A stretch of DNA of 64,000 bases from the NCBI GenBank assembly GCA_947000775.1, contig CAMQGK010000171.1, forward strand, positions 980,001 to 1,044,000. Direction: 5' to 3'. This stretch comes from Pterois miles. Its lineage: Eukaryota; Chordata; Actinopteri; Perciformes; Scorpaenidae. Every line of letters starts with the position of its first letter. Position 1 is the first letter of the stretch. Positions 24,016 through 36,000 of this stretch are shown here, piece after piece. Below the pieces are notes generated by a model that did no database searches, had not been told where the DNA came from, and saw only the letters and a list, made by a program, of their open reading frames with translations. Position numbers and translations under genes: made by a program.

Positions 24016-27000
24016 GTAGGGTAGTACCTCTAGGGACTGCTACTGTAATGACTGGACAAAAGTCTGCAATGACTTAAAGCAAGGGTTGGTCATCTATTAA
24101 ACTAGCAAGAGTGCACTAGAATTAATTCGTGCTGAATTAAATAATTAGACAAGCATATTACAATCCTGTGACAGCCACCGATACCAGATTTTTTCTTTAT
24201 TTTGTAAGACCATTAGATGTATTGATTGCTGTCAAGATGTAATGAGAATTCCAGCAAGTAAAACAAAATATGTTTTTGAAGATTACCCACCCTAGCTTTA
24301 ACTGCTCCATCTTATTTCTTTCTAAATTATATTAATATAAAAGACTTGTTATTTTGGAAACCAAAGCAGCCACTCTCTATATTAGTTCTTGTGCATGGTG
24401 TCTGAAAAGAAATAGAAATGGCACAATCAGAGGAGTACACTGAGAATGCAGTGTTGTGCTACACACATGGCATAGAGAGGTGTGTGCCTTTATTTATGTT
24501 TGTTGTACAAGCATGAATCTATCAGCACTAGCTTATAGTTCTTGGAGTGGTGGGGTGATGTTGAAATGTTTGCCCATCTTGTGTCAACTGTCATATGTTT
24601 ACAATTATGTGTGTATGTGTGTGAATGTACATGCATACCTATGTAATTGAGTTATGTCTTGTATCCACACAGAGGGTGCTGGTTCAAGCTACAGGCTCAG
24701 CTCAGAAGGGAGGACAAGTACAGCAGCTTTCAGTACCCAGGGTTCAACAGGTCTCTCAGCAGGTACACAGTGCTGTACATACTGTACTTAGACAGTGCTG
24801 TGAAAATACTTGTACACCCCTTGGCATTTTACAATTATTTTTTTAGATTAACATATTTTGACTTTTGTGACTCAGTTGGAGACCTATACTGTGTTTTCTT
24901 GTACAATAAACAAAGATTAAATTAGCTTAAATAAGCAAAATAAGCTCATACTGTAGCCTGTCTCACCAGGACTTACTGTTGTCACAAATATTTGATCAAC
25001 TTTTCATGTCTCATTCAGGTCAGAATTTACATTCAGGTTAAATAATAACAGACTGGGGCGTCATAGGTTTGGCCTTAGTAAACAAGTTAAACAGTAACCA
25101 AGCCATGCTTGTGTTTAACACTCCAATCCAAAACATGGCAGCCCATTTATTCCCCTGAAAGCTACTCATCCTGAGCATGCGCCAGACTGTTGCTCCTGCT
25201 TCCTGTGCCCCTCATGGGTGTGCGAAAGTGTCTTTCTCTGGCTGAGCCTGGCCCGCTGCCTGTGTACATGAATAACATGAAAATAACATCTTAATACACC
25301 TCTTGGTAACATTTAAATAAACATTAGCCACAGTGGTTGGTAATTAAGAGTCATTTTGAAATGTGTGTGATGATGACGATTTTGCTTAGCATTACAGCTG
25401 CTGCTGTAATCTTGTGATGCATGCATATGGCAAAAAGTCTCCTCTGGGTCCCAGGGTATAATGTGATGTCGTTGCAAAGCCCAGTGATTCCTGGGGGCTT
25501 GAACCAAATCTCCTCACAAACTCTGTGTGATATCAAGCGTCGTTGATCTGACTGTCTGCTATTAGCTTGTCTTAGGCACTAGTCTTATATTTCCGGACAT
25601 TAGCCAATAACAGACAGTTAATTACCTGCTTTTCACCGTTTTATGCATCAGTATATCAGTCATTATTAATTGTGATTTTTTTGTTAAATCAAGCTTGTTT
25701 TTTATTAAAGCACATGTATGTATTTTAGTTAAAATCAGTTAAATTATGATTTTACCAACTTATTTGCTTATTTGTTTTCCATCCAACATTGTTCGAAATC
25801 ACCTTTACTCCTTGTCTCCTTTTAAAATAGCATACTTATTTTGCATATCCAATGTTGTAGAACCTCTACATAAAGAAGCTTTGTAGGCCGAAATACAGTA
25901 GGCAGTGTCTGGTTTGGACAAATAAATATGCCAAAACCAAGGGGTGTACAGACCATTTCACTGCACTTTATGCACACACTGTAATAGGTGTGCATGTGCC
26001 TACACCCACAAGCAAATGTTTTTATTTTATGCAGTACGTACCCTTCCAATTGTAGTTGCAGTTTGACTTACAGGGAAGTATAAATAAAGTTTTTCCTGTT
26101 GTCTCTCTGTAGGTGCAACAGGTGCAGCATGTCTACCCATCCCAGGTCCAGTATGTAGGAGAAAGTGGAGAGACTGTTTACACCAATGGAACTATGTAAG
26201 CAATTTTACATTACTCCACATTTATAATAGAAGATAACATATTTTTCATTGTGTAGTTCAAATACACTATGACATAAACTTGAATTAAATCCAGTAAGAG
26301 TAAGTAATAAAAGTAATTTAAAAAAAAAAAAAAGGTTCGATGTGTGGGATTTAAACATGTCATTTTTGAGTACCATAGTTAAAAATTGTCACTGTATTAA
26401 TGTAAGATGCTAATGAATGCAATAAAATGTTTTTGCTTTTTATATTAAACAGACATAGCGCTGTGCGTAATGTTTGGCTCCACTCCAGAATTCATTTTGA
26501 ATTATGAATGAATAGTTTGCTGGATTAAAAGCTTGATGACAAATAAGACTTACCAGAACACTTTTCTCATCATTTTAACAGCCAACTGCTTTTAAAATGT
26601 CTCTAATCAAAATGCCATTAAAGCTAACTGAAGCCTCATGATTTTGTTTTCACAAAGTTTGATATATAATTTGATTCCAGCATAGCCAGATATTTTCATG
26701 ACATCATTTAGATTGTCTGTGTAAGCAAGATCATGTACTGCATTGTGTGCTCTTGCACAAAGAAGTGAAAAGCAGAAGGTTGCTTTGTCCCCCTAAAATG
26801 TAGCAGTTGTCATGAAATGTGCTGTTTAGCATCATTATAGAAAGTAGGGCTGTCCTCAACCAAAAAAATTCTTAGTTGTCTAACACTCATACAATTTTGT
26901 TGACTAATCGATCAGTTGATTTCATTGACAGAGTTTCTCGACAAAGAATCAGATAAAAGCACCACCCTCTTGTGTCTTGGAAATAAGTCATTCAGCATGA

Positions 27001-30000
27001 AAAAAGCATTAAAAAAATGACTAATAGACTAAAGCAGTCTTGGTCGACTAAGACTAAAATGTCTGATTAGTTGACCAATCAGTTAAAGTTAAGAGGAGGC
27101 AGTCCTAATGGAACAACATCACCGATTCCTAATTACAATGATCTCTCCCCAGCCGAACGGCCTACTCCTACAACCCTGAGGCTCAGTTGTATGGGCAGAG
27201 CAGTGGAGGAACCTACTTTGACTCGCAGGCTGGTGGAGCTCATGTCACCACGGTGGTTTCCTCTGCCGGTGGCGGCGTGCCCCCTCATGGCATGGTGGGC
27301 ATCGCTATGGATGTGGGCAGCAGTCACATCATCTCCAGTGGAAGCACCTACCTGATTCATGGAGGAAGTATGGAGGGAAGCCGCAACCACATATCACACT
27401 CGTCACGCTCCTCCTCAGCTATGGTGAGCAACCCCAATGCTAATGTTTCTGTGGTACTCTGAAGCACCTTTTCCAATAGAGGGGGGTTAATGTGCCAGTA
27501 AAACAACAAATAAACTATAAATCAGAGGTTTACACTCAACAAAGACTGAATGACTGACCAAATATACTTTGTGTTTTCTCAACTGCTATGTGGCCAAATT
27601 GTAGTTTTAATTTCCTGAAAAAGGTAAATTAGTTGTTACTAATAACTCTTAGTATAACATGGTTTACTGAGCAGAGATTCCCAGTACCATATGGTGTTGT
27701 GAGATGTACATCAGTGCTAACTGTCATCACTGCTACCTGAGCCTGTGTCCAGACTGGCCAGGCTCCCGGACGAGCCTGAAAGGCAGGAGGGAGCGACACA
27801 CAGGGTTTACAGCAACCTGAGTTGGGGCCTCCTGGTGCAGTAACACACAGAGAGCAGAGCCATACAAGCCAGAGAGCCTGTAGAATCGGGACACTGGCTT
27901 AAATAATTCAGCACTGCCTTGTTTCAGAGGTTTTCACAGGCACTTGAGCGCCCTGCGAAACAAAGCAACCCCTGGGGCTCATTACCATTTGGCCATGAGC
28001 CCTCTGGAGCCTTCTTAAGGCTTGGAACGCTGCCTGCTTCTTTTGCCTTTTCTTCTATGTCTCCAGTTTGGCTGCAATACCACATATCTTTTCTTTTTTG
28101 ACTTGATTTTCTTCTACGGCTCTACAAAATGTCCCTGGTTTTGTCATCCACTTTGCCCGCCAGTTGGACCTATTTTTGTTGTCCAAAGACAGAATAATAT
28201 GCTGTGTATTTTTTATGCCGTGGCACTCTTATTTGTGTTGCAGTTACAACTCACTCTGATTTTAAGTTTTTCAAATATTATTTAGAAGTTACATAGTTTG
28301 GTACATTTGGGGGTGGGATGGGGTTGGGTTAGGCATTGTTGACCTATTGTCCTCAAACTTGACGTGACCTGTGCCCCTGTTTGTGGTTCCTATTTACATA
28401 CATTAGAGTGTCTGACCGCAAACCTTACTGAGCAGCTTAACCCAATGAGTCCCTTGATTTGCATGCTTTTGTTAGCCGAAAATGGATTTGGCCGCAACAC
28501 TGATTTCAATGAAAATGCACAGATCTGGCTGCTCCCTAACAGTCTTATTTCCTTTATCTGTTTATTTTTTTGTGTTTTTCTTCATATACCCCTGCTTATT
28601 TCTGTCCCCTTTTCTTTTTCTATCCCTCTCTCACTCTCCTGCCTCCTCCTTCTTCTGTGTCCACTTTTTTATTTATTTTTTTTTTTGCATGCGTCTTTCT
28701 TTAGCTTGAAATGGCGATTGAAAACCTCCAAAAGTCTGAAGGAATTGCAAGTCACAAAAGCAGCCTGCTCAACAGCCATGTAAGTCAACCAGGAACTTTC
28801 TTTGAAAAGGACATGAGGGAAAATTAAAAAAAAAAAAAACAACAAAAACAGAACAAAAGCTACAATTTAGGCAGTGTGTTTGTCTTGTATTCTGCAACGC
28901 TGAACACACTATCTACTGTTAGCTTCACTAATTCTGCACTGTGCTACTGATTATCTCAATTTTCATCCTTGATCTGAACTTGCATTTGCTTTTGCTTAAT
29001 AATGCATCTTGTATATATTTCTTAATACCCTGCATGGACTTAAACTGACTGATTTTTTTTTTTTTTCATGATTTCTGTTCATTTCACATCTAAGTGCACC
29101 AAGACATGCACTCAGTGTCACTAAAGTTTATTGCAGTGACATTTGTGTATTTCTCTACTGTGGGACCAATAAAGGAATATCTTATCCTCTTCTTGGGAGG
29201 CTGTCACTCATTTATAATGAAATTTAAATAGAACTTCCATCTAGATTTTTACTCACATGGGAAATTTGTGGTTTGAATTCTTTCCCTACTTTCCAACTCT
29301 TAACTTCAGCTGTGATCTCACAATCTCCACATCATTTTTATGAATAGCATCTGATGTATCTGCTTTAAATCTAATTTAAAAAGGTATAATATGAGCTTTT
29401 TTATGCTAATCTTTGATGGTGCTGTTACAGACAGAGCTGTAACGATGTCTGCCTCAATATTGACTCATCTTGGAGGTTTGTCAGATTGAATAAATAGCAC
29501 TTCAGGTATTGGAGTGTTCACTCGATCAGCCATTCGTTATGCTGTTGTCACTTACTGCTTCAGTTAAGAATACAAAGGGTAGCCACAGTGGGAGTGCAAT
29601 TGTCTCTTTGGTGTTTAACCTCCTAAAACAGGTGGTTTTGTCGTGTGGATGTTGTGTGTCTTATCTGTCTTTTGATGTGCTAATAAGATCCACTGCTCCT
29701 CTTTATTTCTGGCCAGGTGATTATCACAGAGCAGAGTTTGTCTGCTGGGGCTAACCAGTGTCTTCTTTGTGTTTTTAGCTGCAGTGGCTACTGGACAACT
29801 ATGAGACAGCTGAGGGAGTGAGCCTACCCCGCTGCTCCCTGTATAACCATTACTTAAGGCACTGTCAGGAACAGAAACTGGATCCGGTTAACGCAGCCTC
29901 TTTCGGCAAGCTCATCCGCTCAGTCTTCATGGGCCTGAGGACCCGCCGCCTCGGCACCAGGTACACACAGGAAGAGGCTGTTGCCGATGCTGAAGATGCA

Positions 30001-33000
30001 GATAACTGTAATCATGTAATCATTACAGATGTGACGAGTATGATGATGCTTATAGGCATTGGAGACTGATGGAAGAGGATAATGATAGTGATTACACTGA
30101 TGGCAAGTCTTCTCCTCCTCACTGGTTTCTGGCTTTTCTCTCATGAATCTACCAGAGGCAACTCTAAGTATCATTACTATGGCATCCGGGTTAAGCCAGA
30201 CTCGCCACTAAACCGGCTGCAGGAAGACACCCAGTACATGGCCATGAGGCAGCAGCCTGTCCACCAGAAACAGAGGTCAGCACTCTCTCCCTGTTTGTTA
30301 TTTTTAAATTTCCTTTACATTTTTCTTACTCTCGGTCACATGTTTCACAACTTTCAGCAGTTTTCCATTCATCCTATGCCATTTTGTTGGTTATTTTGTC
30401 CCATCGCAACAAGCATTTTTAAGTTAACCAAATTTTACTTGATTCTGTGACCGCTGACTCGCTGTCAAAGGCCATACTCTGCTGCTTGCTGTTCTTTATC
30501 ATAAACTGTCTCTAATCTATCTCCTTTATTAGTTCTTTGCCTTTTTTCCTTACACTTTTCATTTTTTTTCATGGCTGCCTATATTTTTCTTTGTCTCGTC
30601 ACTCGAGAACAGGGGTGCTTTCAGTGCTGCCACAGTGTCCTCGTTTTTTTTTTTTTTTATTATGGAAACAGGTTTGTTCAGTGTTTCAAAGTGTTGGTAC
30701 CAGCTATTGTGGCAAATAAATGAATTTCTGTTTGTTCTTTTTGAGTAATTCTCATGGGACACTGGTAGTGAAGGTTTGATTGTATGTTTAAAGAGTAACT
30801 TAACACTCCTAAAATCTTGTTTGTCCTCACCTCCATAGTTTAAACCTGTAAACCAGTAGACAGAATGTTTTTGGCATCATCGGGTAAAAATTTCTAATAA
30901 CCTTTCAGCATGTTGTAATTCAAGTTCTCTGAGAGAAAACTAGACTGTTGCGCCTCTTCATGTCTCTGTTCAGGCTTTAAATAATCAAGCCTGTGATGGA
31001 AGACTTTGGCCAATCACAGGTCATTGCAGAGAGAAAGCAGTCCCATTGGCTGTTTATTCAGCGGAGGCAGGTGTCAATCACTTGCAAACGGCCGTCAAAC
31101 GAGGCAGTGCTGATCAAATATGAATCAATATTCTGCTACTGTAATGCCTATTTCTCTCCTCAAATGTTTTCAGATTCATTTTGTAGTTACTGTTTAGCTG
31201 TAAAATGCTCAGTTTGCTCCAGCTGGTGGGCGGTGCTTGGTATTTCCTCAACTGATCTCAACATAGCTGCCGGATTGCAAAATTGCAATTAAACAGTACA
31301 TTACAAGATATTTCTGAAAATATTTTATGCATGAAATAGAAATTACAGTAACAGAATATTGATTCATATTTGATCAGTGCTGTCTAGTTTGACAGTTTCA
31401 TTAGAGTTTGAGAGTTGATTGACGACTGCTCAGAGACGGCAGGCTCCAGCTCGGCTTTGATTGGTTGTTTTCCTCCAGTCTGTGAAATCTTGCAGATGCC
31501 ATTAGGAGCACCGGAGGACACAGAGGAACATGATTTTTTTTTTTTCTTCAGAATACCTGTCTCATGTACCACTGTCAGGATATAGTGATGGTTTTATAAA
31601 AATAACTTTTTTTTAATTACCTACCTACTGCTGCTTTAACTTCTCACGTTGCTGCTGTGATGTAGAAGTTCACTCCCGGGTGTGTCAGTACATCATGACA
31701 TCACCTTTGGATGTGTCTACAAGTAGAAGGACACTTTTGATTACCGGTACATGTTGTCTCAGTCTTGAGACAGATTTGAAACTTTCTATCAGAGAGGGCT
31801 GTGGAAAATTGCTTTTCAGTCTGGTTTTAGGCTTCTCTTGAGTAGTCTCTGTAGTGTGTAAATGTACACCGATCAGCCATAACATTATGACCACTGAGAG
31901 GTGAAGTGAGTAACGCTGATTATCTCATTACAATGACACTTGGCAGTGGGTGGGATATATTAGGCCTCAAGTTAACATTTTGTTCTTGAAGTTGATGTGT
32001 TGGAAGCAGAAAAAATGGGCAAGCGTTAGGATGTGAGCAACTTTGACAAGGACCTAATTGTGATGGCTAGACGACTTGGTCAGAGCATCTCCTGAACTGC
32101 AGGTCTTGTGAGATGTTCCCAGTCTGCAGTGGTTAGGACCTACCAAAAGTGGTCCAAGGAAGGAAAACCGGTGAACCGGCAACAGGGTCATGGGAGGCCA
32201 AGGCTCACTGATGCACGTGCGGAGCGAAGGCGTGTTGTCCAATTCAGTTGCTGAAAAAGTTAATGCTGGTTCCAATAGAAATGTGTCAGAACAGAGTGCA
32301 TCACAGTTTGTTGCGTACGGGGCTGCGTAGCCACAGACCAGTTACGGTGCTCATGCTGACCAGTGTCCACCGCCAAAAGCGCCCCACAATGGGCATATGA
32401 GCATCAGAAGTGGACCACAGAGCAATGGAAGAAGGTGGCCTGGTCTGATGAATCACGTTTTCTTTTATATCCTATGGATGTAATTGCACCCTGCCACACT
32501 GCAAAAATGGTTCAAGAATTTTTTGAGCAACACAAGTTTGAGGTGTTGACTTGGCCCCCAAATTTTCCAGATCTCAATCCAGTCGGGCATCTGTGGGATG
32601 TGCTTGACAAACAATTTCGATCAATGGAGGCCCCACCTCACAACTAACAGGACTTAAAGGATCTGCCACTGACGGCTTGGTGCCAGATACCACGGCATAC
32701 CTTCAGAGGTCTAGTGGAGTACATGCCTGAACAGGTCAAGGCTGTTTTGGCGGCAAAAGGGGGACCTACTCAATATTAGGCAGTTGGTAATAATGTTATG
32801 GTTGATCAGTGTGGGTCTCTGCTGTGTTATCTTTTCACTGTGTATGTATGGGTTTTCACCCCAGACGCACCCACCAAACTGAGGCAAATGCATCTGAAAG
32901 GTAAAACGTTTTCCACCAATGGGAAGAATTGAATCAGTAAACCAGAACTATGTTGCAAATGTTATTTTCCTTTTTATACACACCCCTGGTTATTCACTTT

Positions 33001-36000
33001 ATTAGTTTTTGATGAAGTTGTGCTTACCTGGGAGTTATGTGTGTTTTTTCATTGGAATGAAAACCTGCATAGTCCCATCCCTCAGTGGTATAGTATTTAT
33101 TATTCCTGCTTTCCTTGTCCTTTAAAACCTAGCTAACATACATGTCCTGTATTCTACTGTGTGTACAGGTTCAAACCTCTACAGAAGGTGGACGGTATGT
33201 CCGACAGCCTGTGTGGGAGCTCTCAGCACTGTAATAGCACTCCAGAGCAGTCCGTGGCTGCTCAGAGCCAACACCACCAGCAGTACATAGGTAAGGACAG
33301 GAGCTGGGTGGTTGCCACGACAACTGTTTGTCTACAAATGCTTGACACAAGATCGGACAAGTGTTTCAAACTCTGACCACTTCTACCTCTTTCTTCGGAC
33401 TTTTTTTTTTTTCGGATCCCATCTTTGATAACGGTACTTTCCCTCAGTTAAATCACAGAAATCGTATTTGGCCACGTTTTCTAGGCATCTTATTTTAGAT
33501 ACGTGTTTCCGTGTTGATTCTATATGATCTAACCATACAGTTTTATATCTTCCAGAATGTATTAGCCTTTATGTGTGTATGTGTGAGTGAAATGAGTAAC
33601 ACCTGTCAATATTTTTGCCTTATGCAGATACGTCCCACACCTTGCCTCCATTTCCCTCTCCTGACATGGGCACCCAGCCTCTGCCTGAGCGGATCAACAT
33701 GAATGATATCAAGAAGCTGCAGACACTCTACAGAGACCACTGCGAGGTACAGCTCTATGAATATGTTTGTACCTGAGGCTACACTGACATGTGAATATAA
33801 ATGGAACAGCTTTAGAGAGGATGCATTGTGTTTATTTTCAGAAGCAAACTTGTATTTTTGGGTTTCTTCAAGATCATGTTTACATGCTTTCAAAAAACAC
33901 TATTTTTCTCATATTGGATCTTTTCACCCTCTGTCTGATGAGCTCCTGCCAACCCGCCAACAGTTGTATAAAGCCCTTTTGTGTGAACTCTGATTGCCTC
34001 AAGTGGTGTCACATGTAACATGTTCCTTCATTACCACAATCACTGGCACTAAAGTTTATTTTGAGACCTCTTATTTTGATCTCACAGACACTGTCCTGCT
34101 GTTGTAAATACTCACCAGCGCATCAAATGTGTATTAATTCACTGCTGAAAATAGTCCCCAACAAATACATTATTTGTACTGTTTGAAAACCATTTGCTTA
34201 AAACGACAGTGCCCAGCTCTTTTAAAGAAATACTGAGCCTTTACAGAAAAACCTAACTATATATTTGTGATCTGTTATAGATTTCCTTCAAGTAGTATTC
34301 AGTAGGAATAAATGATAAATGGCTTGAGGCTGAGTGCCACAGACATGTTTAAGAAAAGTAGCTCAAAAAGTAATCACTGGTGATTTGAGGCTTCTTGTGG
34401 GATTTCTTGACAATAAGAAAAATCGAGAATAACACTGACCTTGTCATGGTGTATTGGTTTAATAAGTAAAGATCCACACTGTAAAAGAAGAGGCACAATA
34501 AATGCAAATTGTAACAGTCAAGAGGTGTCCAGCTTTGACAGAAACATGTATGAAGGAACTGTATTAAGAGAGAAGTATGAAGAAAGAGCTATGAAGAAAC
34601 AGTGCATTGCGTATTGAGATTTCACAGGTTGCAGGGCATAATTTATAGTCTCTTGATAGGACAATGAATTTGAGTAGTAGAATAACCCACCAGGATGAAA
34701 TGGACTGGCAATGAGAAGAGTAGAAATAATATTGAACATTAAAATCTGGGGTTTTTACAGCCAGGAGAGAGGCTGTGATTAAAGCAGCGAAGCTCTGGGT
34801 TTATCATATTATCCCTGCCCTCCCCTTGTCCAGCCTCACCACGCTCCCTTTGTTCCAGCCGTCTTTTCATCTCTGTGCAGCTTTCAAGACATGCCAATTA
34901 ACCTTTCAGCGCGCTGGGTGGACATCTTGGTGTCTTTGTGGTGGCCTCCCCTTGGGCCTTTGTGTTGCCTTGTCTGTGGACAGGCACATGGGCTCCTGTC
35001 TTTGTTTGCCAGCGCATTTCTGTCACTCTCACAGCTCTCCTTCCCTCTGTGTTTAATGTTTATGCATTTTACTTTTTTTCACTTTTTTTGTGAGCCAACA
35101 GTGACCTGTTAACACATTAGCCAACGCTTTCATTGACATCATTTAAAGTTACAACACAAATAAAGCTGGCTTAAGCATAAAACATCTTTTACTTTCATGC
35201 AGTTAAAGGAGTTTTGAGCAGTAAATGGACTCTATCCACTGTATTTACTCATGTCATGGTAACAGCAGTCAAATATTAGATCTCAGCCGTTCCATTAAAT
35301 TAATATTTAAGCACAAATGATTAGGTGTTTAATAAAACTTTGAGGGTAATAATTCACGCTGTAGTCCACATTAGTAGTTGTGTGTGCACAGATGTGAGGA
35401 GTTAATATTTGTGAATCTCTGCTGCAAGCTGCTCGTTTGTGTGCGACTGTGCATGTGAACATGTGTTATTTCTCCTCCACACTTTTTTTTTTCTCTTTAA
35501 GGCAAGTTGTTTTTCCGGTGTGGCGCAAAACTGTGGAGGCAAAATGCTCTTGTTTAGAGGGGATGGGGAATTCTCCTTTTTGTTTTGGAGTTCTGTGTTT
35601 GACCTGTTGCTTGGGGCAACCGTAAACAAGGTTGCCATGGCAACGGCTGGAGAGGAAGCAAAAACATATCATGTGATTGAAGCCTACACTGCTGTGTAAC
35701 AAGATCCAGCGGCAAGTGCACGTCCTGCCAGATAGAGAAAGAAGAGAATCTCTGGGCACGGTGTGAATCATACGCTAAGCGTAGAGACATGCTGAACTGT
35801 TTGGGACCAGAAACAAAAGAGTTTGACCTCTGCTTCATGTGGAGTCTGGCTGACGTTTCCTCTTGTGAATGTCAACAACTTCCACAGCGCTGGTTTTTAT
35901 GTTTTACTTTGAGATATGGGTTGAGTTTTAGAGTTTATCTTTATATTTCTTTTTAGAACCAGGTTACTGCTTTTTCTCTGACCAAGCCTGGAAACTGTAG

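Noticed and set aside
27133..27390. Minus-strand open frame of 85 codons
   Set aside because: Antisense shadow of rfx2 coding exon 4.
28364..28783. 139-codon open frame overlapping coding exon 5
   Set aside because: Most of it is a pyrimidine-rich intron tract read in another frame; only the exon part at 28,705-28,779 is real, in the rfx2 frame.
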